A stretch of DNA of 36,212 nucleotides. Origin: Clostridiales bacterium (GTDB lineage Bacteria > Bacillota > Clostridia > Oscillospirales > Oscillospiraceae). Shown piece after piece: positions 22,365-30,312 of the stretch (the stretch's first letter is position 1; every line of letters starts with the position of its first letter). The position numbers and the translations under genes are program-made. The DNA lies in NCBI GenBank assembly GCA_018374635.1, contig JAHAEW010000029.1, positions 1 to 36,212 of the forward strand. Reading direction: 5' to 3'. The notes under the pieces were generated by a model. That model had not been told where the DNA came from. It saw only the letters and a program-made list of their open reading frames with translations, and made no database searches.

Positions 22365-24818
22365 TCAGGCCTTCTCCTCGCAGAGATGGGCGGCGATGCG
22401 CTTCAGGAGCTCCACCGAGCCCACGTGGTATCCGCTCACGCCGTAGACCGCCTGGCCCTTTCCGTTGCAGGCCACCGCCAGGGGCGGGCGGTCCGGATCG
22501 CAGGTCAGGTGCCGGGCCACGGTCTCCAGATCGAAGGCCCAGTCATCCTCCAGCACCCGCAGCCCCGGCCACTTGTCCAGCACCCCGGCCAGAGTACGCT
22601 GCTTCAGGCTCTCCTCCCCCCGCAGGAGGAACACCACGTTCACCGGGAGGGCCTCCAGGGCCTCCTGTCCGGCGGAGAGCTCATTGAGCACGTGCTCGGT
22701 GGGCTCATTGCCCTCCTCCAGCCAGAAGAGGAGGGTGGGCCGTCCGTCCGCCGGGATGACCTCGGTGGTCACGGATTTCTCCGTGCGCAGGGTGCGTCCG
22801 GTCATATGGGGCAGGTCCTGGCAGCCCAGCAGATCCTCCAGCGCAAAGGGCCGCAGGCGCAGGTCGGAGCAGGTCTCCTCCCCCGCCCGGACCACCAGCT
22901 CCCGCCGGGCGGCAAACTGGTTGCCGTTGGGCAGGCGCACCGAGGTCATGAGCCGGTACGCTCCGGCGGGGAGTTTCAGGGCATATTCCCCGTCGCTCCA
23001 CCCCTCGTCAGAGAGGGTGAGGAGCTTCCATCCGCCCGGCACCCGGCGGGAGAGGCTCCAGTTCTGGCGGTAGAGGGGGGCCGGACCATCGCCCTGGGCC
23101 ACCCGCAGGGTGCCCGTGGCCTCCGCACGAACGGTGTGGAAGGCCCCGTCCTGCCAGAATTCCGGCATGCCGTCCAGAGCGCGCAGGCGGGCGGGGACGC
23201 CCAGAGCGCGCAGGATGGCCACATAGAGGATGCGCAGGCTCCGCCCATCACAGCGCATGGCCCGCCACGCCTCCATGGGGGGCCAGACCAGGCCGGTGAT
23301 CTCCCCGGCGTAGACCTTGTCCACCGCCGGGTCCATCCGCTCCTCCAGAGCCGTCCAGAGGGCGGCCGGGCAGGAGCGGATGGCCGCCTTCTCCCCCTCG
23401 CTCAGGGCCTGGAGCAGCGCCCCCCGCCAGGGGGTGAGGCACTCGATCTGGATGCGGGGCGAGAGCACATAGGGACCGTAGAGCGCCCCGGGCATCTCCC
23501 TCTGGGGCGGGGCGTTGCGGAGGTGGTCCTCCAGGATCTCGCCGGTGACGTCCCGCAGGTCCTTGGCGGTGATGCTGCGGAGCAGGGTCTCCCGGCGGGG
23601 GTCCCCGTCCCGCTCCAGGAAAGCCAGCAGCACCGGGGCGTTCCCCCGGGCGGCCTTGAGCAGGTCCTCCCACGCGGGCTTTCCCTGCCCGGGGTGGTAG
23701 TGGGAGGCGATGCGCGCCTCCCGCAGCTCCGCGCCACGGACCAGCTCGGCGGCCCGCGCGGCCTTCTGCTCGGCGGTCAGGAGGGCGGGATGGATGGGCT
23801 CGTCCTTGGGGGCGTGGACGTCAAACTCGGCCCAGTCGGTCTCCTCCATGGCGGGGTGGACCAGCTCCAGGACCACGGCGCCGTCCACGCAGTCCCCCTC
23901 GGCGCGCAGGCCGTCCAGGGTGCACAGCACATGGAGATCGCCAAGGCCCAGCTGGGCCCGGGCCTCTCCCCGCTCGTCCGCGGTCAGGGTGGCGATGGTG
24001 TGGAAGCTGGCCTCGTTGAGGACCTGGAGCTGGAACCGGGCCCCGGCGGCGGGCAGCCCGTCCCGCTCCGCCCGGAAGGTATAGGTCCGGGTGCGGGCAT
24101 AGCGCTCGGTCTGGTTGTACCAGGTCACCGCCCCGTCGGTCCCCAGCGATGCGCCGTGGAGGGGCGAGCTCCCCGCGCCGAAGAGCCGGGAGTGGACCAG
24201 AATGGCCCGGGAGGCGGCGGTATTGAACCAGCCCCGGTCCAGGATGGGCTCCGGCTCGCAGGCGCCCAGGAAGCGCCACGCCCCGTCGCACAGGGCCTCC
24301 GCCCAGGCGTGGTTGTCATCGCAGTGGGCCCAGCGGGGAGAGTACACCTGCCGGGCGGGGATACCCACGCTGCGCAGGGCGGAGACCAGGAAGGCCGACT
24401 CCTCCCCGCAGCGGCCGCTCCCGCTGCGGAACACGGTGAGGGGGGATGCGGTGCGGTCGTCCTGGAACTGGTAGGAGGCGTTCTCATGGCACCAGCGGTT
24501 GACCTCCAGCACCTTCTCCGCCACGGTGGGCAGGGGCTCGATCCGGGCCCGGAGGGCGTCGTGGAAGAGCGCCCGGTGGAAGGACAGGTCCTCGTCGTTC
24601 ACCCGGGGGAAGAGGACATAGTGGTAGAAGATCTCCTCCTCCAGCGCCCCGCACCAGGCGGTGTGGGCACGCAGGTGGAGGGCGTGGTCCACAAATTGCA
24701 GGAAGAGGTCAAAGGGGTACTGGTCCAGATCGCTCTCGGGCAGGTGGGTCATCAAAAACTCCATGGCCCGGCGCTGCTCATCCGTCAGGGCGTACAGGCG
24801 TTCATTCCATCGCTCCAT
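22365..24818 (-). CDS. Large transglutaminase-like protein with thioredoxin-fold tail
   Basis: An 817-residue protein without signal peptide. A transglutaminase-like core lies at about 95-200: SGSGRCGEESAFL has the nucleophile Cys137 and DDNHAWAEA the His170; the third position reads GACEPE, with Glu where Asp is usual. Around residue 590 a second, weaker copy appears (RCDGRSLRILYVAILRALGV) without a matching His. The last 130 residues (PTLLFWLEEGNEP and onward) look like a thioredoxin fold without a CxxC. Bacterial proteins of this type are often peptidases or amidases rather than cross-linkers. ATG at 24818 follows GGGAGG, one base after the pepA stop, so the two are coupled. A role in peptide breakdown is inferred. 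Confidence 0.8.
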   Translation of the reverse strand: MERWNERLYALTDEQRRAMEFLMTHLPESDLDQYPFDLFLQFVDHALHLRAHTAWCGALEEEIFYHYVLFPRVNDEDLSFHRALFHDALRARIEPLPTVAEKVLEVNRWCHENASYQFQDDRTASPLTVFRSGSGRCGEESAFLVSALRSVGIPARQVYSPRWAHCDDNHAWAEALCDGAWRFLGACEPEPILDRGWFNTAASRAILVHSRLFGAGSSPLHGASLGTDGAVTWYNQTERYARTRTYTFRAERDGLPAAGARFQLQVLNEASFHTIATLTADERGEARAQLGLGDLHVLCTLDGLRAEGDCVDGAVVLELVHPAMEETDWAEFDVHAPKDEPIHPALLTAEQKAARAAELVRGAELREARIASHYHPGQGKPAWEDLLKAARGNAPVLLAFLERDGDPRRETLLRSITAKDLRDVTGEILEDHLRNAPPQREMPGALYGPYVLSPRIQIECLTPWRGALLQALSEGEKAAIRSCPAALWTALEERMDPAVDKVYAGEITGLVWPPMEAWRAMRCDGRSLRILYVAILRALGVPARLRALDGMPEFWQDGAFHTVRAEATGTLRVAQGDGPAPLYRQNWSLSRRVPGGWKLLTLSDEGWSDGEYALKLPAGAYRLMTSVRLPNGNQFAARRELVVRAGEETCSDLRLRPFALEDLLGCQDLPHMTGRTLRTEKSVTTEVIPADGRPTLLFWLEEGNEPTEHVLNELSAGQEALEALPVNVVFLLRGEESLKQRTLAGVLDKWPGLRVLEDDWAFDLETVARHLTCDPDRPPLAVACNGKGQAVYGVSGYHVGSVELLKRIAAHLCEEKA

Positions 24819-24819
24819 C

Positions 24820-26181
24820 TCAGTCCTCCCGGGCATAGCCCTTGCACAGCTCATACAGGGTGGTCACGCCCGCGCCGGTGGCGCCGTTGGTCTGGTAGGC
24901 CCAGCGGGGGGAGTCCACCCAGGCGGTGCCTGCGATGTCAATGTGGATCCAGGGACGCTCCTCCACAAAGGCGCCGATGAAGAGGCCGGCGGTGATGGTG
25001 CCGCAGCCGTCGGTGGAGACGTTGGACACATCGGCCACGGGGCTCTCGATCATTTTCCGGTACTCGGGGAAGGCGGGCAGGCGCCAGTACTGCTCGCCGC
25101 TGCGGGCATAGGCGCTCTGGAAGGCGGCGCAGAATTCCTCGTCATTGGAGAGGAATCCGGCGGTGGTGAAGCCGAACATCCCCACCACGGCCCCGGTGAG
25201 GGTGGCGATGTCCACCACCTTGGCGGCCCCCTCCTTCTCCACGGCGTAGGTCACGGCGTCGGCCAGGATGAGGCGGCCCTCGGCGTCGGTGTTGCCCACC
25301 TCGATGGTCTTGCCCGACAGGGAGCCGATCACATCGCCGGGGATAAAGCTCTCGGGGGAGATCCGGTTCTCCACCGCGGGGATGACCGCGGTGACGTTGA
25401 TGGGCGTCTGATTGGCCGCCAGGGCCAGCAGCGCGCCGCACACGGCCGCGCCGCCCGCCATGTCGCCCTTGATGCCCTTCATGGAGCTGGAAGCCTTGAG
25501 GCAGTATCCGCCGGTGTCGCAGGTCACGCCCTTGCCCACCAGGGCGATGGGGGCCTCCCCCTCCCTGCCGCCCTTGTAGCGCAGGACGATGAGCCGGGGG
25601 GCGTGGGCGGCGCTGCTCCCCACGGTGAGGAAGGCCTCCATCCCCAGGGCACGGGTCTGGGCCTCATCCAGCACCTCGGTCTCGATGCCCAGGGCCTGGG
25701 CCTCCTTCACCATACGGCGGGCCATGCCGTCGGGGGTGAGCTTGTTGGCCGGGCAGTTGACCAGATCCCGGGCAAAGCAGATGGCCTGGGTGAGGATGTC
25801 GGTCTCCCGGAGTGCCGCTTCACATCCGTCGGGGGCGTCCAGATAGAGGGCGGCGGCGGGGCCCTCCTCCTTCCAGGACTCGGTGCGGTAGAGAGCCAGC
25901 TCGGCCCCCTGGACCATGGCGGCCACACCCGCCGCGCCCAGCTCGGCGTGGACTCCGGCCCCGTCCAACACGATGCCGGAGCCGCCCAGATCCCGGATGG
26001 CCTTGACCCCCTTGGCGGCGGCCACGCGGATCTGCTCGGCGGTCGCCTTGCCGCTCTCGCCCAGCTCGGCGGTGAGCACGCAGCAGCCCTCGCCGGGCCG
26101 GACCTGCTGCCCCGCCTTCCCGCCGCTGGCCTGAAGGCGCAGCTTCCACGGTATGTTCTGTCCCTGATAGCGTTCGATCAT
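24820..26181 (-). CDS. pepA: Leucyl aminopeptidase (M17 family)
   Basis: A 453-residue cytoplasmic two-metal aminopeptidase. The catalytic region has VGKGVTCDTGGYCLK (metal-binding Lys and Asp), GDMAGGAAV and the M17 signature NTDAEGRL. The N-terminal domain is shorter and less conserved, as usual. It removes N-terminal residues from peptides. AGGAGG is 8 bases before ATG at 26181; TTG at 26187 is too close to it. It follows the peptide-uptake operon on the same strand, separated by a hairpin terminator, and should digest imported peptides. Confidence 0.93.
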   Translation of the reverse strand: MIERYQGQNIPWKLRLQASGGKAGQQVRPGEGCCVLTAELGESGKATAEQIRVAAAKGVKAIRDLGGSGIVLDGAGVHAELGAAGVAAMVQGAELALYRTESWKEEGPAAALYLDAPDGCEAALRETDILTQAICFARDLVNCPANKLTPDGMARRMVKEAQALGIETEVLDEAQTRALGMEAFLTVGSSAAHAPRLIVLRYKGGREGEAPIALVGKGVTCDTGGYCLKASSSMKGIKGDMAGGAAVCGALLALAANQTPINVTAVIPAVENRISPESFIPGDVIGSLSGKTIEVGNTDAEGRLILADAVTYAVEKEGAAKVVDIATLTGAVVGMFGFTTAGFLSNDEEFCAAFQSAYARSGEQYWRLPAFPEYRKMIESPVADVSNVSTDGCGTITAGLFIGAFVEERPWIHIDIAGTAWVDSPRWAYQTNGATGAGVTTLYELCKGYARED

Positions 26182-26207
26182 GTTCAATTCCTCCTGATCT
26201 TAACATG

Positions 26208-26250
26208 GAAAAGTAAAACCGCCCCGCCCGCCGCAGGCGGACAGGGCGGT
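26208..26250 (-). terminator. Terminator between oppF and pepA
   Basis: On the minus strand ACCGCCC and the following GTCCGCC pair with GGCGGGC and GGGGCGGT, then TTTTACTTTT (stem between 26218 and 26250). Only about 30 bases separate it from pepA, with no promoter visible, so partial read-through probably feeds pepA at a lower level. Confidence 0.75.
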
Positions 26251-26259
26251 CTGATTTTA

Positions 26260-27231
26260 TTACTTCTGCACCTCGTGGCAGGCCACAAAGTGGCCGGGGG
26301 CCACTTCCTGGAAAGCCGGGCTCTCCTGGCGGCACCGGTCGGTGGCGTAGGGGCAGCGGCCGGCAAAGCGGCAGCCGGGACCCAGGTTCACGGGGCTGGG
26401 GATGCTGCCGTGGAGCATGATGCGCTTGCGGCTGGTCTCCAGCTTGGGGTCGGCCAGAGGAATGGCCGAGAACATGGCCTGAGTATAGGGGTGAAGGGGA
26501 TGCTCAAAGATCTCGTCACTGGTGGTCAGCTCCACCATGCTGCCCAGATACATGACGCCCACACGGTCAGAGATGTGCTTGATCATGGAGAGGTCATGGG
26601 CGATGAAAAGATAGGTGAGTCCCCGCTCCTTCTGGAGGTCCTGGAACAGGTTGATGACCTGGGCCTGGATGGACACGTCCAGGGCAGAGATAGGCTCGTC
26701 GGCAATGATGAAGTCGGGATTCACCGCCATGGCGCGGGCGATGCCCACACGCTGACGCTGGCCGCCGGAGAACTCGTGGGGGAAGCGGTTGGCGTGCTCC
26801 CGCTGAAGGCCGACGGTCTCCAGCAGGCGGATGACCATCTCCTCCCGCTCCTTGCGGTCCCTGGCCAGGCCGTGGTTGTCGATGCCCTCGGCCACAATGT
26901 CCATGACCTTCATGCGCTGGTTCAGGGAGGCGTAGGGGTCCTGGAAGACCATCTGCACCCGGCGGGTGAACTCCTTGTGCTCGGCAGCGCTCTGCTTGCC
27001 CACCACTTCCTTGCCGTCAAAGATGACCTTGCCGTCGGTGGGCTTGTAGAGCTGGATGACGGTGCGACCCAGGGTGGACTTGCCGCAGCCCGACTCACCC
27101 ACGAGGCCCAGGGTCTCGCCCTTGTAGATGTCAAAGGTCACGTCGTCCACAGCCTTGAGGGTCTGCTTCTTCCCCACGGGGAAGTACTTCTTCAGGTGCT
27201 GGACGGAAACCAATACGTTCTTGTCATTCAT
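26260..27231 (-). CDS. oppF: Oligopeptide ABC transporter ATPase OppF
   Basis: A 323-residue ABC ATPase: Walker A GESGCGKST, signature FSGGQRQRVGIARA, Walker B FIIADEP and switch His in FIAHDLS. The C-terminal Cys-rich oligopeptide-transporter extension (CRFAGRCPYATDRC) is present. ATG at 27231 shares one base with the oppD stop; GGGGGAGAA lies upstream. It works with OppD to power peptide import. Confidence 0.93.
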   Translation of the reverse strand: MNDKNVLVSVQHLKKYFPVGKKQTLKAVDDVTFDIYKGETLGLVGESGCGKSTLGRTVIQLYKPTDGKVIFDGKEVVGKQSAAEHKEFTRRVQMVFQDPYASLNQRMKVMDIVAEGIDNHGLARDRKEREEMVIRLLETVGLQREHANRFPHEFSGGQRQRVGIARAMAVNPDFIIADEPISALDVSIQAQVINLFQDLQKERGLTYLFIAHDLSMIKHISDRVGVMYLGSMVELTTSDEIFEHPLHPYTQAMFSAIPLADPKLETSRKRIMLHGSIPSPVNLGPGCRFAGRCPYATDRCRQESPAFQEVAPGHFVACHEVQK

Positions 27232-28226
27232 CACTGATTCTCCCCCTCCGGTTGACATCTGGCGTCGTGGAGCCAGCAGGCGGAGGTATGGCCCACTTCA
27301 AACTCCGCAAAGACGGGACGGTACTCCTGGCACACCTTCATGGTGTGGGCGCACCGGGCCGCAAAGGGACAGCCCTTGGGCGGATTCATCAGATCCGGCG
27401 GCGTGCCCAGGATGGTATGGAGCTTGTCCGTCTTTTCGTGGAGCTTGGGCACGGCGGCCAGCAGGCCCTTGGTGTAGGGGTGCTGGGGACGGTAGAAGAT
27501 GTCCTCCACGCTACCCGTCTCCACCACGGTGCCGCCGTACATGACGCACACCCGCTGGGCAATGTTGGCCACCACGCCCAGGTTGTGGGTGATGATGATG
27601 ATGGAGGTGTCGATTTTGCTCTGAAGCTCCTTCATCAGGTCCAGGATCTGGGCCTGGATGGTCACATCCAGAGCGGTGGTGGGCTCGTCGGCGATGAGGA
27701 CCTTCGGGTCGCAGGCCAGCGCGATGGCAATGACGATACGCTGGCGCATGCCGCCGGAGAGCTCATGGGGGTACTGCTTGTAGCGCATCTCCGGGTTGGA
27801 GATGCCCACCAGCTCGATAAGCTCCAGGGCCCGGGCCTTCATCTGCTCCTTGCTCATGTCCTTGCGGTGTGCCTTGAGCATCTCCACGATCTGCTTGCCC
27901 ACGGTCATGGTGGGGTTCAGGCTGGTCATGGGATCCTGGAAGATCATGGCGATGTCGCTGCCCCGGATCTTGAGCATCTCCCGCTCGGTGAGCTGGGTGA
28001 GCTCCCGCCCTTCCAGCTTCACGCTGCCGCCGGAGATCCGGCCGTTGGAGGGGAGCAGGCGCATGGTGGCCTTCACGCTGATGGACTTGCCGCAGCCCGA
28101 CTCGCCCACGATGGCCAGAGTCTCGCCCTTCTTCAGATAAAAGTCCACGCCGCGCACGGCCTTGACCAGTCCGTGGTGGGTCTTGATCTCCACATGGAGA
28201 TCTTCTACTCTCAAAATATCATCCAT
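27231..28226 (-). CDS. oppD: Oligopeptide ABC transporter ATPase OppD
   Basis: A 331-residue ABC ATPase: Walker A GESGCGKS, Q-loop AMIFQDPMTSLNP, signature LSGGMRQRIVIA, Walker B VLIADEPTTALD, switch His in IITHNLG, and the C-terminal CPFAARCAHTMKVC extension. ATG at 28226 was preferred to GTG at 28235, which abuts the oppC stop and has no ribosome binding site; TAGGTGAG precedes the ATG. Partner of OppF. Confidence 0.93.
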   Translation of the reverse strand: MDDILRVEDLHVEIKTHHGLVKAVRGVDFYLKKGETLAIVGESGCGKSISVKATMRLLPSNGRISGGSVKLEGRELTQLTEREMLKIRGSDIAMIFQDPMTSLNPTMTVGKQIVEMLKAHRKDMSKEQMKARALELIELVGISNPEMRYKQYPHELSGGMRQRIVIAIALACDPKVLIADEPTTALDVTIQAQILDLMKELQSKIDTSIIIITHNLGVVANIAQRVCVMYGGTVVETGSVEDIFYRPQHPYTKGLLAAVPKLHEKTDKLHTILGTPPDLMNPPKGCPFAARCAHTMKVCQEYRPVFAEFEVGHTSACWLHDARCQPEGENQ

Positions 28227-28235
28227 GTGTCTCAC

Positions 28236-29177
28236 CTACTTACTCATTCTGGGGTCCAGGGCGTCGCGCAGGCCGTCGCCCAGGATGCTGAAACAGACCA
28301 TGATCAGAATAATCACGATGGCGGGGCAAATCAGCAGATAGGGATAGCTCTGAAGCACGGAATAGCCGTTGTTGATCAGAACGCCCAGGGAGGCCTGGGG
28401 CTCGGACAGGCCGATGCCAATAAAGCTGAGGAACGCCTCGGTAAAGATGGCGCTGGGGATGGTAAACATGGCGTTGATGACGATGATGCCCACGGTGTTG
28501 GGGATCAGGTGGCGCAGGATAATGTTTTTCTGGGAGGTGCCCAGCACCTCGGCCGCCATCACGAACTCCTGGTTCTTGAGCTGGAGGATGCGGGCGCGCA
28601 CCAGACGGGCCATGTTGACCCAGCCGGTGATGGCCAGGGCCACGATGATGGTGCCCACGCCGGCGGGCAGCACCATCATCAGCAGGATCACGATGATGAG
28701 GTGGGGAATACCCACCAGGATCTCAATGATGCGCTGCATGATGGCGTCCACCTTACCGCCCAGCAGGGCGGAGACCGCGCCGTAGGTCACGCCCACGAAC
28801 AGGTCCAGGCAGGCGGCCACGAAGCCGATGAGCAGGGAGATCCGGGTGCCGTACCAGATACGGGTGAACTGGTCGCGGCCGTACATGTCCGTGCCGAAGA
28901 GATGGGCCAGGCTGGGCCCCTGGTAGGTGGCGCTGTAATCGGTCTGCGCAAAGTGATAGGGGCTGAACACCGGGCCCAGGATGGCCAGGGCCACGATGGC
29001 GATGATGATGAAGAGGCTCACCACGGCGGCCTTGTTCTGCTTCAGGCGGATCCAGCCGTCCTGCCAGGCGGTGAGGCTGGGACGGCCGATCCGCTCGCGC
29101 TCGCCCTGATCCACCTGCACCTTGGTAAAGAGCTCCCGGGGGATGTTCTGATAGTCCATGTTCTTTTCCTGGTTCAT
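28236..29177 (-). CDS. oppC: Oligopeptide ABC transporter permease OppC
   Basis: A 313-residue permease with an N-terminal cytoplasmic segment, first helix at about 50-72, and five more helices. HLFGTDMYGRDQFTRIWYGTR is the typical OppC loop, and the EAA-type cytoplasmic loop reads EVLGTSQKNIILRHLIPN. ATG at 29177 is 7 bases from AAGGAGG; ATG at 29183 overlaps the oppB stop (ATGA) but lies only one base from the ribosome binding site. Heterodimer partner of OppB. Confidence 0.92.
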   Translation of the reverse strand: MNQEKNMDYQNIPRELFTKVQVDQGERERIGRPSLTAWQDGWIRLKQNKAAVVSLFIIIAIVALAILGPVFSPYHFAQTDYSATYQGPSLAHLFGTDMYGRDQFTRIWYGTRISLLIGFVAACLDLFVGVTYGAVSALLGGKVDAIMQRIIEILVGIPHLIIVILLMMVLPAGVGTIIVALAITGWVNMARLVRARILQLKNQEFVMAAEVLGTSQKNIILRHLIPNTVGIIVINAMFTIPSAIFTEAFLSFIGIGLSEPQASLGVLINNGYSVLQSYPYLLICPAIVIILIMVCFSILGDGLRDALDPRMSK

Positions 29178-29179
29178 GC

Positions 29180-30118
29180 TCATCCCTCCTTACTGCCCTG
29201 GATGCGGATCCGGGGATCGATCACGGAATAGAGGATATCCACGACCATGATGACAAAGATGTAGAAGGCGCTGTAAAACACCGTGATGCCCATGATGGTG
29301 GAATAGTCGTTGTTCTTGATGCAGTCCACGAACAGAGAGCCGATGCCGGGGACCGAGTAGATGCTCTCCACAGCCAGGGAGCCGGTGAGCAGATTCACCA
29401 CCACGGGGCCCAGGATGGTGACCACCGGGATGATGGAGTTGCGCACGGCATGGACCATGAGGACCTTGAACTGGCTCAGGCCCTTGGCCCGGGCGGTGGT
29501 GATATAGTCCTGCTCCAGCACGTCCAGCATCTCAGTGCGGATAAACCGGGCAAACATGGCCGTGGCACTGAAGGAGAGGGCGATGGAGGGCAGCACCGAA
29601 CAGGCCCAGTTGGTCCAGAAGGCCACCGGCAGGATCCCCCACTGAAGGCCCACATAGTACTGCAGCAGGGCGGCCACCACAAAGTTGGGCACGCTCACGC
29701 CCAGCACGGCGATGACCATGGTGAAGTAGTCGATGCCGCTGTTGTGCTTCCAGGCGGCAATGATACCCAGGGTGAGGCCCACCGCCAGGCCCAGCAGCAC
29801 CGCCTGGATGCCGATGAGCACCGAGGGGCCCAGGCGGCTGAAGATGACGTCGGCCACCGGACGGCCGGTGTACAGGAAAGACGTGCCCAGGTCGCCCCGG
29901 ATGAGGTTGCCCAGGTACTTGATGTACTGCACCGGCACCGGATCGTTCAGACCGTATTTTTCCAGCATGATCTCCTGCTGCTCGGGCGCCAGCATGGAGA
30001 AGCGCTCGGTATCAAACGGCGTGCCGGGGAGCTTCTTCATCAGGAAGAAGGTAACTGTGATGATAATAAGGAGCGTAAGCACAAGATACACCAGGCGCTT
30101 GCCAATGTATTTTAACAT
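29180..30118 (-). CDS. oppB: Oligopeptide ABC transporter permease OppB
   Basis: A 312-residue permease with six hydrophobic segments. It starts with the family-typical MLKYIGKRLVYLVLTLLIII; the EAA loop reads ARAKGLSQFKVLMVHAVRN and SIYSVPGIGSLFVDCI is also canonical. It follows oppA after a 194-base structured gap and precedes oppC with overlap. It forms the membrane channel of the importer. Confidence 0.93.
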   Translation of the reverse strand: MLKYIGKRLVYLVLTLLIIITVTFFLMKKLPGTPFDTERFSMLAPEQQEIMLEKYGLNDPVPVQYIKYLGNLIRGDLGTSFLYTGRPVADVIFSRLGPSVLIGIQAVLLGLAVGLTLGIIAAWKHNSGIDYFTMVIAVLGVSVPNFVVAALLQYYVGLQWGILPVAFWTNWACSVLPSIALSFSATAMFARFIRTEMLDVLEQDYITTARAKGLSQFKVLMVHAVRNSIIPVVTILGPVVVNLLTGSLAVESIYSVPGIGSLFVDCIKNNDYSTIMGITVFYSAFYIFVIMVVDILYSVIDPRIRIQGSKEG

Positions 30119-30157
30119 TCTGCTTCCCCCGTTCCTTTCTGGAGTTTAAAGAGTTGA

Positions 30158-30293
30158 GGTCCGCACCGCGGACCGGGTATGGATCTGGAACCGTGGCAGA
30201 AGGTCGAACCCCTGCTCGGCCTCCCGCCACGGCTCAGATACAAATCTGTGCCGTGGGTCTCCCCGGAGCCGGAACAGTTCCGGCTCCGGGGAG
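30158..30293 (-). repeat. Three stem-loops between oppA and oppB
   Basis: Three perfect stems lie in the 194-base gap: a 17-bp stem with its left arm beginning CTCCCCGGAGCC (30259-30275 with 30277-30293), CCACGGC/GCCGTGG (30227-30233 with 30250-30256) and GGTCCGC/GCGGACC (30158-30164 with 30168-30174). None is followed leftward by a T-run. They probably stabilise the oppA transcript and partly block read-through, giving more binding protein than permease. Confidence 0.6.
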
Positions 30294-30312
30294 CGGAAGC
30301 GGGAGAGGCGGA

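Noticed and set aside
22314..29231. Several very long rightward frames opposite the transglutaminase, pepA and opp genes
   Set aside because: Gly/His/Gln-rich products with no domains; they mirror codon bias of the leftward genes in GC-rich DNA.
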